A DNA stretch of 19,359 nt from Chloroflexota bacterium (lineage in GTDB: Bacteria > Chloroflexota > Dormibacteria > Dormibacterales > Dormibacteraceae). The number at the start of each line of letters is the position of its first letter. Position 1 is the stretch's first letter. Positions 7,100 through 13,713 of this stretch are shown here, piece by piece. The position numbers and the translations under genes are program-made. Where the stretch lies: the NCBI GenBank assembly GCA_005880175.1, contig VBJR01000248.1:8516-27874 (forward strand), given 5' to 3'. Below the pieces are notes generated by a model that made no database searches, was not told the DNA's origin, and saw only the letters and a list, made by a program, of their open reading frames with translations.

Positions 7100-8411
7100 G
7101 ACCGGTTCCGATCGCGTGCTCGCGACCGCGTCAGCGCTGCGGTCGCCGAGCTTCGCCGCGTACTGGACGGCCAGGAGCGTGTCGTTCCTCGGCTCCCAGG
7201 TCACCTACCTCGCGCTGCCGCTGACCGCCATCCTGGTGCTGAAGGCGTCGCCGCTCGAGGTGGGCGTCCTGGGGATGCTCCAGTACGTCCCCTTCCTGCT
7301 GCTCGGGCTCCCGGTGGGCGTGTGGGTGGACCGGGTGAACCTCAGGGCCCTGCTGGTGTGCTGCGACCTGGGGCGGGCGCTGGCGTTCGCGGCCATCCCC
7401 GTCGCGGCCGTGCTCCACGTCGTGAACGTCCCGCTGCTGTGGGCGGTCGCGGCGGTGGCCGGCTGCCTCACGGTGCTGTTCGAGATCGGCGCCCAGGCGT
7501 TCCTGCCCCGGCTCGTGACGACCGAGCAGCTCGTGTGGTCGAACAGCCGCATCGAGGTGAGCCGGGCGGTCTCCCGGATCGTCGGACCGGCGGCGTCGGG
7601 GGCGCTGATCCAGGCGCTCACGGCGCCGGTGGCGATCGCGGTGGACGCGGTCAGCTTCGTCGTCTCGGCCGCGGCCATCGCGGCCGCGCGGCCGCGGCAC
7701 GTGGAGCGGGAGCCGGCCGGCCGGGCCGAGCCGCTGCGCGCCCGCGTCGCGGCGGCGGTGCGCATCGTGGCGACGCAGCCGGTCGTCCGCGCCCTGACCG
7801 GCGTGGAGGCCGTCTCCGCGATCTGCGAGGGCGCGATCGCCGCCGGGTTCTTCCTGTACATCACGAGGGACCTGGGGATGACGGCCGGCGCCGTGGGCCT
7901 GATGGTGGGCGCCGGCAGCGTCGCCAGCATGACGGCGGCGCTGTACGTGCCGGCGGTCGTCCGGCGCCTGGGCGCGGGGCGCAGCCTCCTGCTCGGCGTG
8001 GCGGTCATCGTGCCGGCCACCTGGCTCATGCCGCTGGCCTCGGGCAGCCTGGTCGCGCTGTTCGTGGTGTTCGCGCTGGCGATCACCGTGCGCGAGTCGG
8101 GCAAGAACGTGTTCAACGTCACGGCCAACTCCCTGTACCAGCAGCAGATCCCGGCCGAGCGGCTGGGCAGCGTGACCGGGGTCCTGCAGACCCTGCTGAC
8201 CGGGGGGCTGGTGCCCGTCGGGTTCCTGGCCGGCGGCCTCGCGGCGTCGGCGGTCGGGATGCGGACCACGCTGGTCGCGGTCGCCGCCCTGTACGTCCTG
8301 GCGCCGCTCTTCCTGCTCGCTCCCGCCGTCCGGGCGTTCTTCACGCGGCCCGAGACCGCGGCCGGCACCCCGGCCGCGACCTCCGAGCCGGCGGCGGCGG
8401 CGTCCCGATGA
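7089..8411 (+). CDS. MFS exporter (EntS/MFS_3-like), second copy
   Basis: 440 residues with about 12 hydrophobic segments. The opening FAAYWTARSVSFLGSQVTYLA and the motif A loop GVWVDRVNLRALL place it in the same MFS branch as the exporter at 2496, but the two are clearly divergent. The C-terminal tail is Ala/Thr/Pro-rich and unstructured. The ATG at 7089 lies inside the end of the GrpB gene, and its stop overlaps the flavoprotein start (ATGA). Two related exporters in one operon suggest either two exported molecules (for example a product and a processing by-product) or one for efflux and one for self-resistance. Confidence 0.88.
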   Translation: MTVETGSDRVLATASALRSPSFAAYWTARSVSFLGSQVTYLALPLTAILVLKASPLEVGVLGMLQYVPFLLLGLPVGVWVDRVNLRALLVCCDLGRALAFAAIPVAAVLHVVNVPLLWAVAAVAGCLTVLFEIGAQAFLPRLVTTEQLVWSNSRIEVSRAVSRIVGPAASGALIQALTAPVAIAVDAVSFVVSAAAIAAARPRHVEREPAGRAEPLRARVAAAVRIVATQPVVRALTGVEAVSAICEGAIAAGFFLYITRDLGMTAGAVGLMVGAGSVASMTAALYVPAVVRRLGAGRSLLLGVAVIVPATWLMPLASGSLVALFVVFALAITVRESGKNVFNVTANSLYQQQIPAERLGSVTGVLQTLLTGGLVPVGFLAGGLAASAVGMRTTLVAVAALYVLAPLFLLAPAVRAFFTRPETAAGTPAATSEPAAAASR

Positions 8412-8939
8412 CCCGCGCGCGCGCCGCGGCCGGCGAGCGGATCTGCGACACCCTCGTGGTCGGCGTCACGGGCGCGATCTCGGCGGGCATGGTCCCGACG
8501 CTGCTCTCGATGCTGCGGCTCAACGAGCTCGTGTCGGAGATCCACGTGGTCATGACCGCGGCGGCGAGCCAGTTCGTCACGCCGCGCCTGCTCGCCGTCG
8601 CCTCCGGCAGCCGCGTGCTGGCGGACGGCGAGGGACGCGAGGGCGAGGGCCAGGCGCTGGCCTCCCACGTGGACCTGGCGAAGCGTGCCGACCTGCTGAT
8701 GGTCGCGCCGGCCAGCGCGAACACGCTGGCCAAGCTGGCCAACGGGTTCGCGTACGACCTGCTCTCCCTGACCGTGCTGGCCTGCACCTGCCCGGTGGTC
8801 CTGGTCCCGTCGATGAACGAGGCTGGAGCCGATCGTGGGCTGCATGCCACCACCCGGCCGCGTGATCGCGGCGCTCCAGGAGATCGCGGCCAGGCGCGCC
8901 GAGCCGGTGCCGGTGCGGGCCCGGGCGGGCGCCCGGTGA
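8408..8939 (+). pseudogene. EpiD/PPC-decarboxylase-type flavoprotein, disrupted by an internal deletion and frameshift
   Basis: Homo-oligomeric FMN-binding Cys decarboxylase (HFCD) family. Visible are the Rossmann opening (TLVVGVTGAISAGMV), His87 in ASHVDLAKRADLL (the catalytic His of EpiD), the PASANT motif with Asn105 (residues 101-106), and PSMN at 134-137. Right after PSMNE the family motif (xxMW...) should follow. Instead the sequence jumps at about base 8820 to another frame reading LEPIVGCMPPPGRVIAALQEIAARR, the normal C-terminus, ending in TGA at 8937-8939 that overlaps the GMC start (GTGA). About 20-35 residues are missing, and the remaining length implies a deletion of 3n+2 bases. 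The first frame stays open through the junction into the GMC gene, so naive annotation gives a fused 716-residue protein. Known members decarboxylate C-terminal Cys of peptides or phosphopantothenoylcysteine. Confidence 0.83.
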
Positions 8940-10558
8940 GGGCGGCGCGGGCCGACGCGGTCGTCGTCGGCCTCGGCGCGGCCGGCGGGCTGGTGGCCGC
9001 GGAGCTGGCCCTCGGCGGCCTCCGCGTCGTCGGCCTCGACCGGGGCCCGAGCCAGACCGACGCGGACTTCCGCTACAAGCAGGACGAGATCAAGTACTAC
9101 GTCCGCGGCACGGGCATCCCGGGCCGCGGCGCGGACCCGATGACCTGGCGGTCCGACGCGGCCACGCGGGCGGTGCCGCTGCCCTGGGCGGCCGAGGTCT
9201 ACCCGTTCGCCGACCCGCTCCACCTGCCCCCGGCGGAGGGCACCGGCGGCGGATCGGTGCGCTGGACCGCCGCGGCGTGGCGGTTCCGGGAGGCCGACTT
9301 CCGGATGCGCAGCGCGATCGTGGAGCGCTTCGGCGCCTCCGCCCTGCCCGAGGGCTGCACGCTCGCGGACTGGCCGATCGGCTACCGCGACCTGGAGCCG
9401 TACTACGACCGGGTCGAGTGGGAGCTGGGCGTCTGCGGCCGGGCCGGCAACGTCGGCGGGCGCATCCTCGCGGGCGGCAACCCGTTCGAGTCGCCCCGGC
9501 GCCGGGGCTACCCGATGCCGCCGCTGCGCCGGGCGATCGCGTCGCGGCCGTACGCGGGCCGCGCCGCCTGCACGTACTGCGGGCACTGCCACGGCTATCC
9601 CTGTCACGTGGGCGCCAAGGCGTCCACGCACCTCTCGCTGCCCGCCGCCGTCGCGGCCGGCAACCTGGACGTGCGACCGCACGCGCGCGCGACCCGCGTC
9701 CTGAGGGACGCGGCCGGCCGCGTCCGCGGCGTCAGCTACGTGGACGTCATGAACCGCACGGTGGAGGTGGCATCGGAGGTCGTGGTCCTGGCGTGCTACA
9801 TGCTCGAGAACACGCGCCTGCTGCTGCTCTCCGGCATCTCCGGCGGCGGGCACGCCGGCCGGCACTACATGACGCACAACTACGGCGACCTGCGCGGGCT
9901 CCTGCCCGAGTGGACGAACCCGTTCATGGGACCGCAGGTCGCCGGGAGCGTGGTCGACGACGTCACCTCGGAGCTGATCCCCGACAACGACGCCGGCGTC
10001 GTGTGGGGCTCGCCGGTCATCGGCGAGGGCGGCGACGTCCAGCCCATCGAGGCGGCGCACATGCGGCCGGCCGGCGTGCCGCGCTGGGGCGGCGGGCTGA
10101 AGCGGTGGCTGCGCGAGAGCTACCGGCACCTCTACCAGATGTGCAGCCAGACGACGAGCCTGCCGTCGCCGGCCTCCTGGTGCGACCTGGACCCCGAGCT
10201 GCGCGACCCGCTCGGCCTGCCGGTGCTGCGCATCACGCACGAGTGGAGCGACTACGACCGCCGGGCGGCCGAGTACATGATGGGCGTGAAGCGCCGGCTG
10301 GCCGCCGAGATGGGCATGACGGACTGGTGGGAGGCGCCCGCCGCCCCGCGCTACCACGTGTCCAACCACGAGGCCGGCACGTACCGGATGGGCGAGGATC
10401 CCGGCTCGTCCGTGGTGGACCGCTTCGGACAGAGCCACGAGTGCTCCGGGCTGTACCTGACCGGGGGCGGGCTGTTCCCGAGCTACGGGTCGTACAACCC
10501 GACGGAGACGATCCAGGCGCTGGCGCTCTGGAGCGCGGACCACATCCTGGGCCGGTGA
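8936..10558 (+). CDS. GMC-family FAD oxidoreductase with a four-cysteine cluster
   Basis: 540 residues from the GTG at 8936, chosen because it overlaps the flavoprotein stop and falls just before the FAD-binding motif VVVGLGAAGGLVAAEL. The C-terminus has the GMC catalytic pair: His478 (SNHEAGTYRMG) and Asn521 (YNPTETIQALA). Cys212, 215, 218 and 223 (CTYCGHCHGYPCHVGAKAS) lie in the region where FAD-glucose and fructose dehydrogenase large subunits bind a [3Fe-4S] cluster, so this is probably an iron-sulfur electron-transferring dehydrogenase rather than an oxygen-using oxidase. The natural partner is the subunit-3-like protein at 3766. No signal peptide is seen. It may oxidise a sugar or polyol alcohol or, by analogy with dithiolopyrrolone clusters that also contain a GMC-type enzyme, a peptide intermediate. 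The stop overlaps the next gene's GTG. Confidence 0.9.
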   Translation: MRAARADAVVVGLGAAGGLVAAELALGGLRVVGLDRGPSQTDADFRYKQDEIKYYVRGTGIPGRGADPMTWRSDAATRAVPLPWAAEVYPFADPLHLPPAEGTGGGSVRWTAAAWRFREADFRMRSAIVERFGASALPEGCTLADWPIGYRDLEPYYDRVEWELGVCGRAGNVGGRILAGGNPFESPRRRGYPMPPLRRAIASRPYAGRAACTYCGHCHGYPCHVGAKASTHLSLPAAVAAGNLDVRPHARATRVLRDAAGRVRGVSYVDVMNRTVEVASEVVVLACYMLENTRLLLLSGISGGGHAGRHYMTHNYGDLRGLLPEWTNPFMGPQVAGSVVDDVTSELIPDNDAGVVWGSPVIGEGGDVQPIEAAHMRPAGVPRWGGGLKRWLRESYRHLYQMCSQTTSLPSPASWCDLDPELRDPLGLPVLRITHEWSDYDRRAAEYMMGVKRRLAAEMGMTDWWEAPAAPRYHVSNHEAGTYRMGEDPGSSVVDRFGQSHECSGLYLTGGGLFPSYGSYNPTETIQALALWSADHILGR

Positions 10559-11439
10559 GCGGGCCGCGCGACCGCTGGACCCTGAGCGGGTTCGGCGACG
10601 AGATCGCGAGCGACCTGGAGGAGCAGGTCGCCGGGCTGCGGGTGCTCGACGTGACCCGGCTGGAGCTCCGATCGGCGTGGGCCACGAACGTGGTCGAGCT
10701 GGACCGGGCGGCGCTGGACCGGACCGCGGCGGTGCTGAGCGACGCGGGGATCGGGGTCTCCGCCATCGCCTCGCCGGCCGGCAAGTCGCCTGTCGAGGGC
10801 GACCTCGCGCGCGAGCTGCGCCGCCTGGACGCCGCCTTGGACGCCGCGGAGCGGCTCGGCACGAGCGTGGTACGGGTCTTCTCCTTCTACGTGCGGGGCC
10901 GGCCGGCGGCGCACCGGGACGAGGTGCTGCGGCGGATGGCGGCCATGGCGGCGAGGGCGTCGGCGCGGGGCGTCACGCTCGTGCACGAGAACGAGTCCGG
11001 CATCTACGGCGACGTGCCCGAGCGCTGCCGCGACCTGGTCGAGTCCGTGGGCTCGCCGGCGCTGCGCGTCGCGTTCGACCCGGCCAACTTCGCCCTGGCC
11101 GGCATCCGGCCGTGGACGGACGCCTGGCCGCTGCTGCGCGAGCACGTCGTCCACTTCCACGTCAAGGACGCGGTCGCCGTGGCGGGCCGCCAGCCGGCCC
11201 TGCTGCCGGAGGCCGCGGTGCTGGACTGCATCCGCCCGGCCGGCGAGGGCGACGGCGAGCTGCCCGAGCTGCTCGCGGCGCTCGACCGCGAGGGCTACGC
11301 CGGCGTGCTGACCGTGGAGCCACACCTGCGACGCCGCCTGCCCGACCGGGACGGACCCGCCTGCTTCGCGGTCGCGGTGGCGGCCCTGCGGGACCTGCTC
11401 GCCTCCCACGCGGGCTCCACGCGGATCACGGCGGGGTAA
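10555..11439 (+). CDS. Sugar phosphate isomerase/epimerase-like TIM-barrel protein
   Basis: 294 residues, usual for the xylose-isomerase-like TIM-barrel (AP endonuclease 2) superfamily. The metal-site residues are all present: Glu145 (HENESG), Asp175 (AFDPANF), His200/His202 (HFHVKD) and Glu255 (VEPHL). The start is the GTG at 10555, overlapping the GMC stop. Members isomerise or epimerise ketoses, and some cleave 3-keto-glycosides generated by GMC or Gfo/Idh dehydrogenases. Coupling to a GMC enzyme therefore fits an oxidise-then-rearrange step on a sugar or cyclitol, but the substrate is unknown. This is the last gene of the coupled operon. Confidence 0.88.
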   Translation: MSGPRDRWTLSGFGDEIASDLEEQVAGLRVLDVTRLELRSAWATNVVELDRAALDRTAAVLSDAGIGVSAIASPAGKSPVEGDLARELRRLDAALDAAERLGTSVVRVFSFYVRGRPAAHRDEVLRRMAAMAARASARGVTLVHENESGIYGDVPERCRDLVESVGSPALRVAFDPANFALAGIRPWTDAWPLLREHVVHFHVKDAVAVAGRQPALLPEAAVLDCIRPAGEGDGELPELLAALDREGYAGVLTVEPHLRRRLPDRDGPACFAVAVAALRDLLASHAGSTRITAG

Positions 11440-11458
11440 CGATGGGCCCAGCTGTGGG

Positions 11459-11635
11459 ATGCGGACGACCCCGGCGCTGGGAGCCCTGCTGGTCGGCGCC
11501 GGCCACGCCGTGGCGATGCCCCTCCTGGGCGGTTCGTGGTGGCCCGTCGCCGTCTCGCCCCTCGTCGGAGGCGGCCTCGGCCCCGCCTTCACGGCCATGC
11601 CCGCGCTGATCGCGTCCGCCACCCCCTGGTTGCAG
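11459..11635 (+). pseudogene. MFS transporter remnant
   Basis: The frame encodes ALGALLVGAGHAVAMP, then a second hydrophobic segment and GLGPAFTAMPALIASA. This matches the region around helices 10-11 of drug/proton MFS exporters (GxGxGxxxAxMPALI). Nothing before or after completes the protein; after about 11635 the similarity ends. It appears to be a leftover of a third exporter gene, broken at both ends. The ATG at 11459 is not a meaningful start. It lies between the biosynthetic operon and the sulfur-anion exporter and suggests past rearrangement here. Confidence 0.6.
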
Positions 11636-11664
11636 CTATCCGGAACCGACGATGTTCGCTCGAG

Positions 11665-11670
11665 AGGAGG
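11665..11670 (+). promoter_or_regulatory. Ribosome binding site AGGAGG for the cysteine-rich short ORF
   Basis: AGGAGG lies seven bases before the GTG at 11678. No comparably good site precedes the exporter ATG at 11740, so ribosomes would reach the exporter by first translating the short ORF. Confidence 0.65.
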
Positions 11671-11677
11671 GACCGCC

Positions 11678-11743
11678 GTGACCGAGACCATCGCCGTCAG
11701 CTGCTCGTGTCGTGAAGCGTGCGAGCCGGTGGCGGCTCCATGA
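11678..11743 (+). CDS. 21-residue cysteine-rich leader-type ORF upstream of tauE/safE-like gene
   Basis: Reads MTETIAVSCSCREACEPVAA plus a final Pro: three Cys in seven residues (codons at 11702, 11708 and 11720) and then a stop that overlaps the next gene's ATG (ATGA, 11740-11743). It has a consensus ribosome binding site. In mycobacteria, short polycysteine ORFs ahead of sulfur-metabolism operons act as cysteine-responsive attenuators; a Cys-rich ORF coupled to a sulfur-anion exporter fits that idea. It could also be a degenerate scrap of the neighbouring broken gene, since it shares a frame with the MFS remnant. Confidence 0.5.
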   Translation: MTETIAVSCSCREACEPVAAP

Positions 11744-12612
11744 GCCAGAGCCTCACGCTCGCCGGCATCTCGTTCGTCGTCGGCGTCCTGACGGGCCTGA
11801 CCGGCGTCGGCGGCGGCGCTGTCCTGACGCCGGCCCTGATCCTGCTGGGCATCCCGCCGCTGGCCGCGGTGTCCAACGACCTCGTGGCCTCGCTCGTGAT
11901 CAAGCCGTTCGGCGCGGTGGTCCACGCCGGCCGCCGCACGGTCGAGCCGAGGCTGCTGTTGTGGCTCTCCGTGGGCTCAGTGCCGTGCGGGTTCATTGGC
12001 GCGCTCGTGGTGACGCTGATCCCCGGCCCCCAGCATGCGAACGCGGTCGTCAAGGCGCTGGTCGGCGCCACACTGGCGCTGGTCGCGGTGCTGCTCCTGC
12101 TCCGGCTCCACTCGAGCCGCCGCACGCCGGCGCATTCCGACGAGCCGGTGCGCGTCCGCCGGGTGGCGACGGTCGCGCTGGGTGCGGCGGCGGGACTGCT
12201 CGTGGGCATGACCTCGATCGGCTCGGGCTCGGCCGTCGCCGCCGGGCTGCTGCTGCTCTATCGACGCCTGCCGGCGGCCAGGATCGTGGGAACGGACGTC
12301 GCCCACGCGATTCCGCTCGTCGCCTCCGCGACGGCCGGCCACCTGCTGTTCGGCCAGGTGCACCTCTCGCTCGCGGTCACGCTGGTCGGCGGCGGCGTCC
12401 CCGGCGTTCTGATCGGGTCGTACCTGACCGGCAGGATCCCCAACAACGCTCTGCGAAGCGGACTGGCGGTGCTGCTGGTCGCCACGGCGACGACGCTGCT
12501 GTCGTCCTCGATCGCACTGGTCGTGGCCGCATCGGCGGCGGCCGCGGCCCTGGCGGCCACGATGGCGGTCGTTCGCGCGCCCGGCCAGCTGCGCGTCTGG
12601 CCGGTGAGGTGA
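11740..12612 (+). CDS. TauE/SafE family sulfite/sulfur-compound exporter
   Basis: 290 residues from the ATG at 11740; a GTG at 11719 is in frame but lies inside the short Cys-rich ORF and lacks a good site. The N-terminal half has the family repeat GVLTGLTGVGGGAVLTPALILLGIPP, and it recurs in the second half as GLLVGMTSIGSGSAVAAGLLLL. Each repeat precedes several membrane helices (about eight in total), as expected for TauE/SafE (DUF81) permeases. Members export sulfite, sulfoacetate or related anions. It is not obviously part of the biosynthetic operon, but thiol/sulfur chemistry upstream makes a link plausible. It converges with the aldo/keto reductase gene. Confidence 0.88.
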   Translation: MSQSLTLAGISFVVGVLTGLTGVGGGAVLTPALILLGIPPLAAVSNDLVASLVIKPFGAVVHAGRRTVEPRLLLWLSVGSVPCGFIGALVVTLIPGPQHANAVVKALVGATLALVAVLLLLRLHSSRRTPAHSDEPVRVRRVATVALGAAAGLLVGMTSIGSGSAVAAGLLLLYRRLPAARIVGTDVAHAIPLVASATAGHLLFGQVHLSLAVTLVGGGVPGVLIGSYLTGRIPNNALRSGLAVLLVATATTLLSSSIALVVAASAAAAALAATMAVVRAPGQLRVWPVR

Positions 12613-12623
12613 GCGTGGGGGGG

Positions 12624-12651
12624 TGGTGGGCGGCCCGGGACTCGAACCCGG
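12624..12651 (-). other. 3' end of a tRNA gene (T-arm, acceptor strand, CCA) without the rest; possible old attachment site
   Basis: On the minus strand the sequence CCGGGTTCGAGTCCCGG is a perfect five-base-pair T-stem with a TTCGAGT loop. It is followed by GCCGCCC, A and CCA, i.e. a complete tRNA 3' end. No D-arm, anticodon arm or consensus 5' half is found at the right distance upstream; a GGGCGGC does occur only 18 bases before the T-arm, which is too close. Such 3'-end copies are left where integrative elements recombine into tRNA genes. The two strands flanking the loop also extend to a longer hairpin (12630-12635 with 12654-12659) that could slow transcription between the convergent genes. 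Confidence 0.65.
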
Positions 12652-12765
12652 GTGGCCGCGATCAACGTCGCCGCCCCCGCCATTCGCATGACCGCCTCCG
12701 CAAGGACCGCATGCTGGGCGACCTGTGGATCGCCGTTGGCCGGCGGCCCGCGGCGCCGTCTTCTG

Positions 12766-13638
12766 TTACGCCTCGGGGATGTCGCGGCCGAAGGCTTCCG
12801 GGGTCACGGTCTCTGGTTCCGGGCCGCCGCGTATTCCCGTGTTCAGTCCGTCGAGCGTTTTCAGCTGGTCCTCGGTGAGCTCGAAGTCGAAGACGTCGAA
12901 GTTGGCGGCGATTCGTTCGGGATTCACCGACTTCGGGATCGCCGATCGTCCCTCCTGGAGGTGCCAGCGCAGCATGACCTGGGCCGGCGTCTTGCCGTGC
13001 TCGGCGGCGACCCGGCCGATGAGCGCGTCGTCGAAGGTGCTGTTCCCGTTCCCGCGGTAGCTGGTGATGCCGCCCATCGGCGACCAGGCCTGGGTCAGGA
13101 TCTTCTGCGCCGCGTTCGCTCGCTGCACGTCCGGCTGCGTGAAATACGGGTGGACTTCGACCTGGTTGACCGACGGGACGATGCTCGACCGCTCGAGGAG
13201 CGCCGCGAGGTGCTCGGGCATGAAGTTGCTCACCCCGATCGCGCGGACGCGTCCCTCCGAAAGGAGCGTCTCCAGGGCGCGGTAGGCCTCGACGGTCCTG
13301 TCGAACCGAGTCGGAACCGGCTGGTGCAGAAGCAGCAGGTCGATCTGCTCGACGCCGAGCTTGCCCGCGCTCTTCTCGAAGGCGTGCAGCGTCTCGTCGT
13401 AGCCGTAGTCGCTGATCCACACCTTGGTCTCGATGAACACCTCGGACCGATCCAGGCCAGAGCGCCGGATGCCGTCGCCGACCTCGCGTTCGTTGAAGTA
13501 CGACGCCGCGGTGTCGATGAGGCGGTAGCCGACTCGGAGTGCTTCTTCGACCGAGGCCGCGGTCACGTCCGCAGGGGTCTGGAACACGCCGAAACCCAGC
13601 GCTGGCATCTCCACACCGCTGTTCAGGGTCAGGTCCAT
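12766..13638 (-). CDS. Aldo/keto reductase
   Basis: 290 residues with the NADPH-dependent AKR (alpha/beta)8 fold. The catalytic tetrad is visible as Asp42 and Tyr47 (RLIDTAASYFNE), Lys72 (IETKVW) and His105 (LLLLHQP). The signature VSNFMPEHLAALLE and the C-terminal nucleotide-binding motif IPKSVNPERIAAN are present. The start at 13638 (MDLTLNSG) is chosen because family members begin there and an AGGGG precedes it; the reading frame is open 13 codons further. It resembles bacterial 2,5-diketo-gluconate reductase-like AKRs that reduce assorted aldehydes and ketones. It lies downstream of the CMD-family gene in the same direction. Confidence 0.93.
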   Translation of the reverse strand: MDLTLNSGVEMPALGFGVFQTPADVTAASVEEALRVGYRLIDTAASYFNEREVGDGIRRSGLDRSEVFIETKVWISDYGYDETLHAFEKSAGKLGVEQIDLLLLHQPVPTRFDRTVEAYRALETLLSEGRVRAIGVSNFMPEHLAALLERSSIVPSVNQVEVHPYFTQPDVQRANAAQKILTQAWSPMGGITSYRGNGNSTFDDALIGRVAAEHGKTPAQVMLRWHLQEGRSAIPKSVNPERIAANFDVFDFELTEDQLKTLDGLNTGIRGGPEPETVTPEAFGRDIPEA

Positions 13639-13713
13639 GCTCGTACCCCTACGGCGCGGCCCACGCCGCCGTGGCATTGGCTCCTCGAGTGCCGGTGTGC
13701 GGCGATGGCCACA

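Noticed and set aside
7205..10543. Very long open frame on the minus strand opposite the exporter, flavoprotein and GMC genes
   Set aside because: Arg/His/Val/Gly-rich with no recognisable domain; an effect of high third-position GC on the opposite strand of real genes.
8408..10558. A single 716-residue flavoprotein-GMC fusion protein
   Set aside because: The normal flavoprotein C-terminus is present in another frame with its own stop overlapping a proper GMC start, and the linker read in the fused frame is low-complexity Arg/Gly/Ala. A deletion is the better explanation, though it is listed as a point to check.
12624..12680. A complete, very short tRNA using the GGGCGGC 18 bases before the T-arm as acceptor 5' strand
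   Set aside because: There is no room for D- and anticodon arms; the acceptor match is short and all G/C, so easily chance.
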